A stretch of DNA of 64,000 nt from Candidatus Nanosynbacter sp. HMT-352 (GCF_022819385.1 NZ_CP089290.1:558001-622000); one strand, 5' to 3'. Counted from the stretch's first letter, positions 7,887-18,686 are shown. Program-made: numbers and translations. The notes: generated by a model not told the origin, from the letters alone.

Positions 7887-9106
7887 TATTCATCCCCTTC
7901 CATAATTAATACGAACGTGTTTTTGCCCTTCTTCAGCAGCGACGTGTCATTGACGACTTTGTTTTCGGCAAGTTTTTCTCCGTTTAGACTAATAGCTCCA
8001 GATTTTAACAATCGCTTTGCTTCGCCGTTAGAGCCAACCGCCCCAGATTTTACTAGCGCTTCAATTATATCAACTCCAGCATCAACGCAAGGAATCTCTT
8101 CAGCTAGAGCGCTCAAATCATCATCCGACAATTTCTTAAAATCGCCGCCACCAAACAAAACTTCGTTCACACGCTCAACAGATTCACGACGCGCGCTACC
8201 GTGAACAATGTCAGTAATTTCACGAGCCAAAATCTTCTGAGCCGAACGCGCACCTGGATTAACAGCGTGATTTTCAGCAATAGCTTCAATGGTATCGCGG
8301 TCCAACATCGTAAATATCTTCATATATTCAATCGCGCTCTCATCATCGACATTCAGCCAGAATTGATAGAATTTATAGACGCTGGTTTTATTTTCATCAA
8401 GCCAAACCGCGCCACCTTCAGATTTACCGAATTTACGACCAGTCGACTTATTGATAAGCAAAGGTGCAGTCATTGCGTAGACTTCGGTGTTTTCTTTTTT
8501 ACGAATCAAATCCACGCCAGATAATAAATTGCCCCATTGATCCGATCCACCAATTTGCATATTCACGCCATATTGATTAAATAGATGCCAAAAATCATAG
8601 CCCTGAAGTAAAGTGTAAGTGAACTCCGCAAAACTCAAACCTTTGCCGTTGTTAATGCGCGCCTTGAAAAATTCGCGGCTCACCAAATCCGCCATATTGA
8701 AATTTTTACCGATATCGCGAAGAAACGGCAGTAATTCCAGATCAGCCAGCCAATCAGCATTGTCAACCAAAGTAAAATCTCGTCCAGCAAAAATTCGCGA
8801 AACTTGGGATTTTAAGGCTTGCTTGTTATGCTCAATTTCCTCGTACGAAAGCAAGTTTCGCTCTTCCGTGTCGCGCATATCGCCAATCATTCCCGTGCCG
8901 CCGCCAACGAGCAAAAACACTTTATGTCCGCGCTCCAAAAAATGCCGAACCATCATATAAACCGCCAAATGCCCAACATGCAAGCTGTCCGCCGAAGGAT
9001 CCGTCCCCAAATAGAGCGTGAAATTCTCCGAATCGATAAGTTTGTCGTCAGTAAATGTGGTCTGATTCCAGAATCCACGCCATTGTAATTCTTCTGATAA
9101 TTTCAT
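7886..9106 (-). CDS. tyrS: Tyrosyl-tRNA synthetase
   Basis: A 406-aa class I synthetase charging tRNA-Tyr. It has the HIGH-type motif HVGH in DSLHVGHLAVYM, the KMSKS-type motif KFGKS near residue 228, the tyrosine-binding Tyr/Gln/Asp cluster (YTLLQGYDFWHL) and a C-terminal S4 RNA-binding domain (AVGSNGEAKRLLKSGAISLN). First gene of the operon tyrS-HAD-recG-PLC-like-rsmD. It has a clear AAGGAG Shine-Dalgarno and a TATACT box about 25 nt upstream, so unlike many genes here it is not leaderless. Confidence 0.95.
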   Translation of the reverse strand: MKLSEELQWRGFWNQTTFTDDKLIDSENFTLYLGTDPSADSLHVGHLAVYMMVRHFLERGHKVFLLVGGGTGMIGDMRDTEERNLLSYEEIEHNKQALKSQVSRIFAGRDFTLVDNADWLADLELLPFLRDIGKNFNMADLVSREFFKARINNGKGLSFAEFTYTLLQGYDFWHLFNQYGVNMQIGGSDQWGNLLSGVDLIRKKENTEVYAMTAPLLINKSTGRKFGKSEGGAVWLDENKTSVYKFYQFWLNVDDESAIEYMKIFTMLDRDTIEAIAENHAVNPGARSAQKILAREITDIVHGSARRESVERVNEVLFGGGDFKKLSDDDLSALAEEIPCVDAGVDIIEALVKSGAVGSNGEAKRLLKSGAISLNGEKLAENKVVNDTSLLKKGKNTFVLIMEGDE

Positions 9107-9145
9107 ATCACTCCTTTTCTATATATTAGTATAGCAATTTTACAA

Positions 9146-9173
9146 TTGAAGCGAAACATATGCGTGATATAAT
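9146..9173 (+). promoter_or_regulatory. Promoter of the leaderless penicillin-binding protein gene
   Basis: TTGAAG (9146-9151), 16 bp, TATAAT (9168-9173), then 6 nt to a GTG start. There is no Shine-Dalgarno. Confidence 0.75.
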
Positions 9174-9179
9174 AGAATT

Positions 9180-11840
9180 GTGAAGAAAAAGACTACGATA
9201 AGCACCGCCGGACACGGCTCAAGCGATAAGAAATCTCCGTCGAAACGGATGAACTTATATGCCAATTTGGCGCAGAAACATAAGACTAAAAAAGATAAAG
9301 ACGCGCGTGAACGAGCGGAATATTTGGCGACTTTGCCGAAACATCCCGTAAAGCGATTCTTTTATCGGTTACATCCGAAGCGACTAGCGAAATATTGGTT
9401 CTCCAAGCGCGGCGGACTGATGGCGCTGAAAATTCTTGGCGTCAGTATTTTGTTGATGTTGCTACTTATCGGCGGAATGTTCGCCTATTTCCGTAAAGAC
9501 CTAGATAAAATTCGCCCTGGCGAGCTTGCTAAGCGCGTTCAAACGACTGTCACTAAATATTACGATCGCAATGACAATTTGCTTTGGGAGGATAAAGGTA
9601 CAGGCAATTATCAATTGGTTGTCGAGTCTGACCAGATTAGCGACTATTTGAAAAAAGCCACTGTCGCAATTGAGGACCGAAACTTCTATAATCACCACGG
9701 CATCAGTATTAGCGGTATGTTGCGCGCAATGCTCTCGACTGCTTCACGACGCCAAGTTCAGGGCGGATCGACTCTGACGCAGCAGCTAGTCAAGCAAGTT
9801 TTCTTCGCAGATGAGGCTGGCGACCGATCAATTAGCGGTATTCCTCGAAAGATCAAGGAAATCATCCTCGCAATTGAAGTCGAGCGCATGTATAGCAAGG
9901 ATCAAATCCTGTCGTTATACCTGAATGAATCTCCGTACGGCGGTCGTCGTAACGGTGCAGAGTCTGCCGCTCAAACATACTTTGGCAAGCACGCCAAGGA
10001 TCTGACACTGGCAGAAGCGGCGCTAATTGCTGGTATTCCACAGAATCCGACTTACTACAATCCATATAACACCGCTGGAAATAAGGCTTTAATTGCCCGA
10101 CAACATACAGTTCTGGATTACATGGCCGAGCAAGGCGTTATTACCAAGGATGAGGCTGAAAAAGCTAAAAAGATTGACATTTTAAGCACACTTAAGCCGC
10201 AGACTGAACACTTGGAGAATATTAAGGCTCCTCACTTCCTGTTGATGGTTCGCAATCAGTTGAGTAAAGAGCTTGGCGAATCAGTCGTTGGACGCGGTGG
10301 ATTGACGATTAAAACCACCCTCGACTGGCGAATTCAGGAGAAACTTGAAAATGAAATGAAATCGTTCTTTGCAACAGGTCGACCAGATTCTGTGCGAATT
10401 AGTAACGGCGCCGCAACGGTCGAAGACGTTCAGACTGGACAAATCGTAGCACTTGTTGGTAGTCGCGACTTTAATTACACTGGCTTCGGTCAGGACAACG
10501 CCGCAGTTTCCTATATCCAGCCAGGCTCCACGATTAAGTCGCTTGTCTTTGCCCAATTGTTCGACAAACACGACAGTAAGCAAGCATACGGTAGCGGCAC
10601 CGTCTTAGCTGATGAGAACATTGATAAACTGTACGGCGCAACTCTAAGAAACTGGGACAATAAGTTTATGGGCGCTATCAATATCCGAAGAGCGCTAGCT
10701 CTATCCCGAAACGTCCCAGCCATTAAAGCCGCTTACATCGTTGGCGACGGATCCGCTAAGCCTGTCGTCGAGGGAATCCGCAGGATGGGCGATCCTAACT
10801 ATTGCCGTCAGGAAGAAAATGCCGGTGGTTACGGACTCGGTGCAGCAATTGGTGCATGTGGAACCAAACAAACAGAATTGGTGAACGCTTACTCAACATT
10901 GGCGCGAATGGGAGTCCAAAAAGATATTTCAAGTGTTATCGAGGTAAAGAACAGCCAAGGTGAAACTCTGAAAAAATGGAAAGATGAAGGCAAGCAAGTT
11001 ATCGACTCGCAATCAGCATACATTGTGAACGACATCTTGTCCGACCGAACCCCTGGACTTCACGGCTGGATGGGTGTCAATGGCGTTCGAACCTCTGCAA
11101 AGACTGGTACATCCGACAAGGGTTCACAGCCAAAAGACCTTTGGATTGTTAATTACAGCCCAGCTCTAGTTATGGGAATGTGGCTCGGAAACTCCGACAC
11201 CAGCGTGATTGGTACATCAGCTTCCAACTACGGCATGCCAGTAATTAGAAGCGTTATGGAATTTGCCCACACCCAAGTTTACGCCAAGGAAGGCAAATGG
11301 AAGTCAGGTCAATGGTATGAGCGACCAAGCGGAATTCAGACTGTCAACGGTGAACTCTACCCGTCATGGTGGAATAAGAGACAAAGTCAATCTACAGAGA
11401 AAATCACCTTCGATAAAGTTTCTAAGAAAAAGGCCACGAATTGTACTCCAGACGGCGCAAAGGAAGAAATTGAAGTGACAAAGATTATCGATCCTTTGAC
11501 TAAGAAAGAATCAATTACCGTTCCTTCAGGCTACGACGCAAACGCAGAAGATGACGTTCACAAGTGCGACGACACTAAACCGCAAATTGGAGCAATATCA
11601 TATACCAATAGCGGTAAGAAATATACGATAAGCGTTGATGTTACAGCAGGAACTTGGGGCTTATCGGCAATCGAAATTACCGTGGATGGAAAGAGTATTA
11701 AGAGTTCAGAAATTACTTCAAGCGGCAAGCAGACCGCCACAGTAGAGCTTGATACGACAGGAGCGCACACGGTTTCTGTAACCGTAAGAGACTCTGCATA
11801 TTACACCGCCACTTCAACTGGCAGCATTCAAGTTCACTAA
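9180..11840 (+). CDS. Class A penicillin-binding protein (GT51 + transpeptidase)
   Basis: An 886-aa bifunctional peptidoglycan synthase. A basic cytoplasmic tail of about 80 residues leads to one membrane anchor (ILGVSILLMLLLIGGMFAYF). The glycosyltransferase 51 domain follows with EDRNFYNHHG and the QGGSTLTQQLVKQ motif. The transpeptidase has STIK (nucleophile Ser), SRN and KTGTSDKG. A C-terminal domain of about 100 residues (Cys-containing, then a beta-rich Ig-like segment ending VTVRDSAYYTATSTGSIQVH) lies outside the membrane. Start is GTG and leaderless. It converges with the PIN-TRAM gene, and a weak AATAAAC/GTTTATT hairpin sits between them. Confidence 0.93.
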   Translation: MKKKTTISTAGHGSSDKKSPSKRMNLYANLAQKHKTKKDKDARERAEYLATLPKHPVKRFFYRLHPKRLAKYWFSKRGGLMALKILGVSILLMLLLIGGMFAYFRKDLDKIRPGELAKRVQTTVTKYYDRNDNLLWEDKGTGNYQLVVESDQISDYLKKATVAIEDRNFYNHHGISISGMLRAMLSTASRRQVQGGSTLTQQLVKQVFFADEAGDRSISGIPRKIKEIILAIEVERMYSKDQILSLYLNESPYGGRRNGAESAAQTYFGKHAKDLTLAEAALIAGIPQNPTYYNPYNTAGNKALIARQHTVLDYMAEQGVITKDEAEKAKKIDILSTLKPQTEHLENIKAPHFLLMVRNQLSKELGESVVGRGGLTIKTTLDWRIQEKLENEMKSFFATGRPDSVRISNGAATVEDVQTGQIVALVGSRDFNYTGFGQDNAAVSYIQPGSTIKSLVFAQLFDKHDSKQAYGSGTVLADENIDKLYGATLRNWDNKFMGAINIRRALALSRNVPAIKAAYIVGDGSAKPVVEGIRRMGDPNYCRQEENAGGYGLGAAIGACGTKQTELVNAYSTLARMGVQKDISSVIEVKNSQGETLKKWKDEGKQVIDSQSAYIVNDILSDRTPGLHGWMGVNGVRTSAKTGTSDKGSQPKDLWIVNYSPALVMGMWLGNSDTSVIGTSASNYGMPVIRSVMEFAHTQVYAKEGKWKSGQWYERPSGIQTVNGELYPSWWNKRQSQSTEKITFDKVSKKKATNCTPDGAKEEIEVTKIIDPLTKKESITVPSGYDANAEDDVHKCDDTKPQIGAISYTNSGKKYTISVDVTAGTWGLSAIEITVDGKSIKSSEITSSGKQTATVELDTTGAHTVSVTVRDSAYYTATSTGSIQVH

Positions 11841-11845
11841 ATAAA

Positions 11846-12652
11846 CTATTGTTTATTCACCAAATTAATCAGCTCAGCCTCGTGTTGAGCTGATGTTTTT
11901 GAGCGACCATTTGTGCGCTTTTTAGGAACGCTGGTCTTCTGCTTTACAGGTTTTTTCTGTTCAACCACAAGCTTCGCAAACATCATTTTTCCAGCGTCGG
12001 TCTGCAAACTTCGGATAATCTCAATTTTCTTCGTTTGCCCAATGTAGCGCTTGGCATTCTCGACAACCACCATCGTTCCATCTTTCAAATAGCCAACTGC
12101 CTGATGAGAATCTTGCCCCTTCTGCGACAGTTCCAAATCCAGCTCGTCACCAGGCAAATAACTCATCCTCAAACTTTTCGCCAGCTCATTGATATTCAAA
12201 ACCTTAACGCCGTCAACTTGCGCCACCTTATTCAAGTTGTAATCAAGCGTCAACACTGCCGCGTCCATCTCCTTCGCCAATTTTAGCAATCGAGAATCCA
12301 CGCCCTCCGGCACACGAATATTGTCATCGTAAAGCTCGAATGAAGACTTCAAAATATCCTTAAGTTCCTTCACGACATCCATGCCGAATCGCGCCCTTTC
12401 CCGCTTGTCATGGTCTGCGCCGTCGGCTAATAATTGCAATTCTGTCAATACGCTCCTTGGCACAATAATTTTACCTAGCAAAAATCCAGTCTTCGCTAGC
12501 TCAGTCACTCGCCCGTCCATGAGTACTGATGTGTCGACCAAAATCGGTGCCGCGCCCACTGACGAATTTCGTCGCGGTTTCGCCAAGAGATAAACCTCAG
12601 CCGCCAAGCCAAGCAACATCGTAATTATTATCAATCCGTAAAAATCTTTCAT
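11846..12652 (-). CDS. Membrane-anchored PIN-TRAM domain protein (YacL-like)
   Basis: A 268-aa protein with an N-terminal membrane segment (LIIITMLLGLAAEVYLLA), a PIN nuclease domain (ILVDTSVLMDGRV with the first acid, ADHDKRERAR, and VLTLDYNLNKVA with a further acid) and a TRAM RNA-binding domain (about residues 175-230), then a basic Lys/Arg tail. The arrangement matches the YacL family, a putative RNase acting near the membrane. It follows radA by 11 nt. In other bacteria radA-disA-yacL also cluster, which supports the call. Confidence 0.85.
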   Translation of the reverse strand: MKDFYGLIIITMLLGLAAEVYLLAKPRRNSSVGAAPILVDTSVLMDGRVTELAKTGFLLGKIIVPRSVLTELQLLADGADHDKRERARFGMDVVKELKDILKSSFELYDDNIRVPEGVDSRLLKLAKEMDAAVLTLDYNLNKVAQVDGVKVLNINELAKSLRMSYLPGDELDLELSQKGQDSHQAVGYLKDGTMVVVENAKRYIGQTKKIEIIRSLQTDAGKMMFAKLVVEQKKPVKQKTSVPKKRTNGRSKTSAQHEAELINLVNKQ

Positions 12653-12663
12653 TTTTTCCCTTT

Positions 12664-14013
12664 CTATTGTAAATAGTCAATTAGCGCCTGTCGCATATCA
12701 CTGACGCCTTTTATAAATTTATCTTTATGAACTTTTGGCGCAATCGCATAAGTGAAGCCCAGCTTCTTCGCCTCTTTAATTCGAGCTTGCCAATTCGTCG
12801 CCGAGCGAACCTCACCGCCCAAACCAATCTCGCCAAACACCACAGCACCTTCATCCAGACTTCGTCCAGCGCTAGCGCTAGCAATCGCCATCGCCACAGC
12901 CAAATCGGCCGCTGGATCATTTAATTTCAGCCCGCCGACCACATTGACATAAATATCTTTGTCCGCCAATTTTAACTTCGTTCGCTTCTCCAAAACCGCC
13001 ACCAACAGATTCAATCGATTCAGATCAAAACCACTCGCCGTGCGCTTAGGATAGCCAAAATTCGTCGAATTAACTAGCGCCTGAATTTCCACCAAAAGCG
13101 GACGTGCACCTTCCATGGTTGCCAGCACAATTGACCCATCCAGATTCTGACGCTCCGCCAGAAGTTCCGCCGACGGATTCTTCACGATTCTTAACCCCTG
13201 CTCGTCCATCTCAAAAATCGCCGCTTCATTAGTCGATCCGTATCGGTTCTTCTGCGCCCGAACAACTCGAAAACCGCCATATCGATCACCCTCAAAATTC
13301 AGCACAACGTCCACCAAATGCTCTAATATCTTTGGCCCAGCAATCGAACCCTCTTTGGTGACGTGACCAACCAAAATCACCGCCGTGCCCGAAGCTTTGG
13401 CGGCACGAATAATTACATTTGACGAGTTGGTAATCTGACTAACCGACCCCGGAGCCGAGGAAATCTCGCTGAGAGAAATTGTCTGAACCGAATCGACAAT
13501 CGCCAGATCATACCCGCCTTGCTGAATTGACGCCGCAATATCTTCCGCGCTATTACTGGAGGCGAGTTGCATTTTTTCCGAATCAGCCGCACCCAAACGC
13601 TCCGCACGAAGCTTCACCTGAGAAACTGACTCCTCGCCGCTTACATACAACACCGATTTTGTCTTGGCGATATGTGCCGCAACTTGCGCCAAAAGCGTAC
13701 TTTTCCCAATTCCTGGCTGACCCGCTACCAACACCACGCCGCCAACCAGAAAACCGCCGCCCAAAACAGCGTCCAAATCATCAATTCCCGTGCTTAATCT
13801 TTCTAATCCAGGCTCAGAGACAGCCTCACGAATACTAGACGTTTTCAAGGCTTTGCCGCGCCCGGCAGATTTATCGACAACAGATGACCCGCCAGAAGAA
13901 ACGACCTGCTCGACTAGCGAATTCCATTCCCCACAATTTTCACACCTGCCAGCCCACTTTGAAAAGCTAGCCCCGCACTGCTGACAAACAAATTGACTTC
14001 TAGCTTTCGCCAT
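12664..14013 (-). CDS. radA: DNA repair protein RadA
   Basis: A 449-aa RadA/Sms, a RecA-related helicase that promotes branch migration in recombinational repair. It has the N-terminal C4 zinc finger (CQQCG...CENCG), Walker A GQPGIGKST, the RadA-specific KNRYGSTNE motif, and a C-terminal Lon-protease-like domain (GGLKLNDPAADLAVAMAIAS). Full length. TAATG overlap with the gene upstream at 14013. Confidence 0.96.
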   Translation of the reverse strand: MAKARSQFVCQQCGASFSKWAGRCENCGEWNSLVEQVVSSGGSSVVDKSAGRGKALKTSSIREAVSEPGLERLSTGIDDLDAVLGGGFLVGGVVLVAGQPGIGKSTLLAQVAAHIAKTKSVLYVSGEESVSQVKLRAERLGAADSEKMQLASSNSAEDIAASIQQGGYDLAIVDSVQTISLSEISSAPGSVSQITNSSNVIIRAAKASGTAVILVGHVTKEGSIAGPKILEHLVDVVLNFEGDRYGGFRVVRAQKNRYGSTNEAAIFEMDEQGLRIVKNPSAELLAERQNLDGSIVLATMEGARPLLVEIQALVNSTNFGYPKRTASGFDLNRLNLLVAVLEKRTKLKLADKDIYVNVVGGLKLNDPAADLAVAMAIASASAGRSLDEGAVVFGEIGLGGEVRSATNWQARIKEAKKLGFTYAIAPKVHKDKFIKGVSDMRQALIDYLQ

Positions 14014-14993
14014 TATTTCGCCCCCTCCAAACTATCCAAACTTTTATTCAATTCATCAATCTGCACACCCAACTCCCTGAGCCGCAAAACATCAGAATTG
14101 TAAGAATTGATCTCAGAATTCAAATTGACACGCCTTTCGTTCAACTCCGAAAGCTCCGCCTTCAAGGCTTGGCGTTGGCTATAAAAATCACTCTGCGACA
14201 AGAATCCGCCGCTAATGCCCGCTCGCCGATTAAAGTCCGCCACGCGACCATTATAATCCGCCAAATCAGTTGAATATTGCGATAATTCTCTGTTCAACTT
14301 TTCCTTCCGGACCTTCAACGACTCACTCAACTTCTGCGCTTCATTTTCCCTGGATTCAAATTTTTCTTGATATTGCGCGTGCAATTTCACGACTTCGGAT
14401 CTATCCGTAAAATATCGTCGGTAATATTCTTCCAGCTCGTTGCCCAAATCGGCAAATTCCGTCCCCAGAATTGAGTGCAACTCGTTAGCTCTCGTTCCAG
14501 GTTGCGCACGATCATAATACTCCATTCGCTCGGACAATTTCTTATTTTTCACATTATTATAAGCCTGCTCCAAAAGCTCGCTCAAATGAGATTTTTCCGA
14601 CGCACCCAACCTTTCCCAAGCAGCGTGCAACATCTCATGCGCCGCCGTCACTTCTTTCACGCCGTCAAGCTCAGAATTGGCCACGTTATAAATATAAATA
14701 TCCCTAGACGACGGATTGTAACAACCCAAAATCGCATTTCCCTTTTCCACGCGACGGCAATCTTCGTTAAATTCGTTCGCCGATTTGATTTGCGGATTAG
14801 AAACATAGAACATTTTCCTGCCAACATCCGACATCTTTACGCGGTCAGCAATAGCAACAATTTCCGCACTCGGCTTATATTGCCACAGCGTAATCTCATC
14901 AATAATTTGCTGACGATTCGCCATCACAAAAACCGCAACAGAAAGTACAATTATCGGCGTAAGGACGCTGAATATTCTACGCACGATTGACAT
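14013..14993 (-). CDS. Membrane-anchored HExxH zincin with coiled coil
   Basis: A 326-aa protein: a short N-terminal anchor (IFSVLTPIIVLSVAVFVMA), an extracytoplasmic domain with AAHEMLHAAW around residue 115 (HExxH zinc-protease motif), and a long C-terminal coiled coil from about residue 190 to 320, rich in Glu, Leu, Lys and Arg. A family name was not recognised. The layout suggests a surface or periplasm-like metallopeptidase, perhaps acting on the cell wall or on host proteins. It lies between clpC and radA, overlapping clpC by 17 nt, so it is co-transcribed with stress and repair genes. Confidence 0.65.
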   Translation of the reverse strand: MSIVRRIFSVLTPIIVLSVAVFVMANRQQIIDEITLWQYKPSAEIVAIADRVKMSDVGRKMFYVSNPQIKSANEFNEDCRRVEKGNAILGCYNPSSRDIYIYNVANSELDGVKEVTAAHEMLHAAWERLGASEKSHLSELLEQAYNNVKNKKLSERMEYYDRAQPGTRANELHSILGTEFADLGNELEEYYRRYFTDRSEVVKLHAQYQEKFESRENEAQKLSESLKVRKEKLNRELSQYSTDLADYNGRVADFNRRAGISGGFLSQSDFYSQRQALKAELSELNERRVNLNSEINSYNSDVLRLRELGVQIDELNKSLDSLEGAK

Positions 14994-17433
14994 TAATCAC
15001 CACCTTATCATTATCAATTTTAGCCTCCAGCGTGTCGCCAGGTTTTGCTTTATTGGACAATAAAACATCACTCAGCGGATCCGCCAGCTCCGACTGAATT
15101 GTTCGTCTTAAAACTCGCACGCCGCGTTGCTCGTCAAATCCCCGATCGATCAACCAACGCTTCGCCGAAGAAGTAATATCAAGCGTCATTCCATGTTGAC
15201 CAACAGCTTTGATCAAGTCAGACGTGAGATTGTCAAAAATCTTTCGTACGACCGAGCGAGACAACGGCTTAAATGTAATCACGTTATCAAATCTGCCAAT
15301 CAATTCTGGGCGCAAAAATTCCTCAAGCTCACGCAGAGCGGCACGCGAATTTTTCTCGTGACGATTTTCGCTAGCCGACTTTTTCTGCCCAGACATGCCA
15401 AATCCCAGCTCCGAATCCTGAATCATTTGCTCGGCGCCGACGTTGCTTGTCAAGATGATAATCGTCTGCCGAAAACTCACCGTTCGTCCGTGAGAATCGC
15501 TTAACTTGCCGTCCTCCAAAATCTGCAAAAGCAAATTCAGAACGTCAGGATGCGCCTTTTCAATCTCATCGAACAACACCACGTTATATGGTCGACGACG
15601 AACTTTATCCGTTAATTTCCCGCCATCCTCATAGCCAACATAACCAGCCGGCGCACCGATAAGACGACTAGCCGTGTGACGTTCAGAAAACTCGCTCATG
15701 TCAATTTTAATCAAGCTATCATCGCCGCCAAAAACTTCACGCGCCAGAACTCGCGCCAATTCCGTCTTACCAACTCCAGTCGGACCCAGAAAGATAAACG
15801 ACCCAAGCGGCCCACTCTGACGATTTAGCCCAGCTTTATTGCGACGAATCGCGCGCGCCAGCTGCTCAATCGCTTCATTCTGACCAAGAACGCTCTGGCT
15901 CAGCCGCTTCTCCAGGCGGATCAAATCCTTCATCTGATTCAACGATAATCTGTCAATCGGAATATTCGTCATTGCCGAAACCGCTCGACGCAAATATTCA
16001 TCAGTCAACACCGGCTCATCACTGACTTCATCTTTCAGCGCTTCGGCTTGCAATTCCAATTGCCTCATTTGCATCTTAAACTCTGCAGCCTTTTCGTAAT
16101 TTTCAGCCTCGACCGCGGCGTCAATTTTCCCAGCCAATCGCTTAATTTGGCGAGCCAACTTGTCCTTACGCGACAATTTTATTGGCAAACTAGACTTCAA
16201 TAAACTCGCCGCCTCGTCAATCACGTCGATCGCTTTATCTGGCAAAAATCGCTCCGTCACGTAACGCTGACTCAAATCCACCGCCTCAGTCAACATTTCG
16301 TCAGGAATCTGAACTTGATGATGCTTAGCTAATTTTCCTCTCAAACCTCGCATCATTTCTACCGCCTCTTCTGGCGATGGCTCATTGATCGTCACCGACT
16401 GGAAGCGCCGTGACAACGCGGCATCTTTTTCGATATGTTTTCGATATTCATCAAACGTCGTCGCGCCAATTAGCCGTACCTCGCCTCGCGACAACGCTGG
16501 CTTCAATACGTTCGCCGCGTCCATCGAACCTTCGGCCGAACCAGCGCCAACCAACAGATGCAACTCGTCAATAAACAAAATAACTTCTTGATGTTTTTTG
16601 GCGACCGCCAGAACTTTTTGCAATCGCTCCTCAAATTGCCCGCGGTATTTCGTCCCAGCAATCATCGCCGTCAAATCCAATTGAAAAAGTCGCTTACCTT
16701 TCAAAAATTCAGGGACTTTATTATCAGCAATTCTTTGTGCCAAGCCCTCAACGACCGCAGTTTTACCGACGCCAGGTTCGCCAATCAGCGCTGGATTATT
16801 CTTACTCCGCCGACCCAAAATCGTGATCATTCGCTGAATTTCCGACGCTCGACCAATCACCGGATCCAAAAATCCTTCACTGGCACGCCGCGTCAAATCG
16901 ACACCGAATTTCTCCAAAACTCGCAAATCGCCGGAGTTTTTACTTGTCGTACTACGCTCACTCTGCAGAGATTCAAACTGCTGTTTATCAAACACATCTT
17001 CCAAACTTCCACGCAGATTGTCAATGTCAACGTTCATATCCCGCAGCAATTTAGTCGCTCGCGCCTCGTGCTGCTGCAGCATTCCATAAACTATATGTTC
17101 CGTGCCAATTTTTTCCTGTCCAAATTCAACCGCTAGTTGCCAGGCAATTCTTATCAATTCAACGACTTCAGCGCTCAAACCCTTACTTACAATCGTAATC
17201 ACCAGCGGCTTTGCGGTCAGGTTCAACGCCATTTCCGCTCGATCCAAAGTTACGCCATTTTCCGCCAAAATCTTTGCGCCCAATGACGAATTTTGCGCCA
17301 ACACACCAAGCAAAATATGCTCCGTGCCAACATATTCACTCCCCTCATTATGCGCCAGAAAACCAGCCCGCCCCAAACTGGCTCGAGCCGTTTCCGTCAG
17401 CCGAGGTTCTAATTCAGAAAAATCTTCTGACAT
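14977..17433 (-). CDS. clpC: ClpC-type AAA+ unfoldase
   Basis: An 818-aa Clp ATPase that unfolds proteins for ClpP or refolds them. It has two N-terminal Clp repeats ([11 protein letters not shown] and [11 protein letters not shown]), AAA-1 with GEPGVGKT, a central UVR-like coiled coil ([18 protein letters not shown]), AAA-2 with [12 protein letters not shown], and the C-terminal D2-small domain. The ATG at 17433 is chosen because AAAGGAGGG precedes it. The open frame runs 20 codons further upstream without a ribosome site. It is 40 nt from nusA in the same operon. Confidence 0.93.
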   Translation of the reverse strand: MSEDFSELEPRLTETARASLGRAGFLAHNEGSEYVGTEHILLGVLAQNSSLGAKILAENGVTLDRAEMALNLTAKPLVITIVSKGLSAEVVELIRIAWQLAVEFGQEKIGTEHIVYGMLQQHEARATKLLRDMNVDIDNLRGSLEDVFDKQQFESLQSERSTTSKNSGDLRVLEKFGVDLTRRASEGFLDPVIGRASEIQRMITILGRRSKNNPALIGEPGVGKTAVVEGLAQRIADNKVPEFLKGKRLFQLDLTAMIAGTKYRGQFEERLQKVLAVAKKHQEVILFIDELHLLVGAGSAEGSMDAANVLKPALSRGEVRLIGATTFDEYRKHIEKDAALSRRFQSVTINEPSPEEAVEMMRGLRGKLAKHHQVQIPDEMLTEAVDLSQRYVTERFLPDKAIDVIDEAASLLKSSLPIKLSRKDKLARQIKRLAGKIDAAVEAENYEKAAEFKMQMRQLELQAEALKDEVSDEPVLTDEYLRRAVSAMTNIPIDRLSLNQMKDLIRLEKRLSQSVLGQNEAIEQLARAIRRNKAGLNRQSGPLGSFIFLGPTGVGKTELARVLAREVFGGDDSLIKIDMSEFSERHTASRLIGAPAGYVGYEDGGKLTDKVRRRPYNVVLFDEIEKAHPDVLNLLLQILEDGKLSDSHGRTVSFRQTIIILTSNVGAEQMIQDSELGFGMSGQKKSASENRHEKNSRAALRELEEFLRPELIGRFDNVITFKPLSRSVVRKIFDNLTSDLIKAVGQHGMTLDITSSAKRWLIDRGFDEQRGVRVLRRTIQSELADPLSDVLLSNKAKPGDTLEAKIDNDKVVINVNRA

Positions 17434-17473
17434 ATCGCCCTCCTTTCGTTTTCGGCGATTCGCAGAAGGCAGC

Positions 17474-18595
17474 TTATTCCGCCACCTCCTCAACTACGCT
17501 CATCAAGCTATCCTCAATATTCTTTCGAGGTTTTGGCTCCGCCTTAATAGGAGCTTTTGCTTCGATGTCTAACTCATAGCCAGTCAATCGACTTGCCAAG
17601 CGAACATTCTGTCCAGCACGACCGATTGCTATTGATTGCTGATCTTCGCTAACATAAACCGTCGCACGCTTCTCGTCTTCATTGACAGTCACGCTCAAAA
17701 CCTCTGCCGGGCTCATCGCATTAGCAATAAATCCAGCCGCATCTTCCTCGTATGGAATAATGTCAATTTTTTCCTGCTCACCAATTTCATTCATCACAGC
17801 CTGAACGCGGGCGCCGTGACCACCAACAAACGTACCAACTGGATCAACGCCAGGTAGCGCTGAAGAAACCGCCAATTTAGTTCGGCGACCAGCCTCGCGA
17901 GCGATTGCCTTAATCTCAACCGCACCAGTTTCCATCTCTGGAACTTCTTGATTGAACAAGAATCGCACAAACTCTTCATTGCCACGGCTAAGAATCAATT
18001 GCGGACCGCGGCCTTCGCGCTCAATATCCTTAATGTAAACCTTAATTCGACGACCAACACCATAATATTCACCAGTAATTTGCTCACTCTGAGGCATAAT
18101 TCCGACAGCCTTGCCAAGCTCAATTCGCACGACACGTGGCTCAACTCGCTGAACCGTACCGATAACAACCGTACCGATTTTATCCTCAAATTCCGCCAAA
18201 ACAACTTCACGCTCAGCTTCGCGCAAACGCTGCAAAATCACTTGCTTAGCAGTCTGGGCTGCAACTCGACCAAAAGTCGTCACGTTATGAGTTTCCATCA
18301 CAACTTCACCGCCAAGTTCAGCCGCAGGATCTATCTCCTTAGCTTCCTCTAGGTCGATTTGATTGGCGTCATTCTCAACTTCTTCAACAACAGTTTTAAC
18401 AACCGACACGACAGCCGTACCGTTATTGATATTCAAGCTTGCGCGAACCAACTGGTCACGTGTGCCGTTATCACGACGCCAAGCCGCCGCAATCGCCTGT
18501 TCAATCACGCTCAAAACTGTTTCTTCTGGCAAGTTTTTTTCCTCAGCAATCGTACGAACTGCCAACGTCAACTGCTTAATGTTCAAGTCTTCCAT
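17474..18595 (-). CDS. nusA: Transcription elongation/termination factor NusA
   Basis: A 373-aa NusA with N-terminal RNA-polymerase-binding domain, S1 domain (GTVQRVEPRVVRIELGKAVG) and two KH domains (GVDPVGTFVGGHGARVQAVMNE and IAIGRAGQNVRLASRLTG). The C-terminal acidic repeats of proteobacteria are absent, as in most Gram-positives. The ATG at 18595 is chosen for its AAGGAGA site. The frame extends 31 codons upstream without support. First gene of the nusA-clpC-zincin-radA-PIN operon. Confidence 0.95.
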   Translation of the reverse strand: MEDLNIKQLTLAVRTIAEEKNLPEETVLSVIEQAIAAAWRRDNGTRDQLVRASLNINNGTAVVSVVKTVVEEVENDANQIDLEEAKEIDPAAELGGEVVMETHNVTTFGRVAAQTAKQVILQRLREAEREVVLAEFEDKIGTVVIGTVQRVEPRVVRIELGKAVGIMPQSEQITGEYYGVGRRIKVYIKDIEREGRGPQLILSRGNEEFVRFLFNQEVPEMETGAVEIKAIAREAGRRTKLAVSSALPGVDPVGTFVGGHGARVQAVMNEIGEQEKIDIIPYEEDAAGFIANAMSPAEVLSVTVNEDEKRATVYVSEDQQSIAIGRAGQNVRLASRLTGYELDIEAKAPIKAEPKPRKNIEDSLMSVVEEVAE

Positions 18596-18649
18596 TACAT
18601 TCTCCTTCTTATTAATTATATCTTTTTCCGTCTCAAACTTCCATAAACG

Positions 18650-18678
18650 AAAAACTCCGACCTGCCGGCCGGATGAGT
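18650..18678 (-). promoter_or_regulatory. Hairpin plus U-run at the start of the nusA leader
   Basis: On the minus strand ACTCATCCGGCC pairs imperfectly with GGTCGGAGT around GGCA and is followed by TTTTT, all within about 30 nt of the predicted transcription start. It resembles a terminator or attenuator. NusA autoregulates by termination in other bacteria, so a control site is plausible. Confidence 0.4.
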
Positions 18679-18686
18679 ACTTTCTC

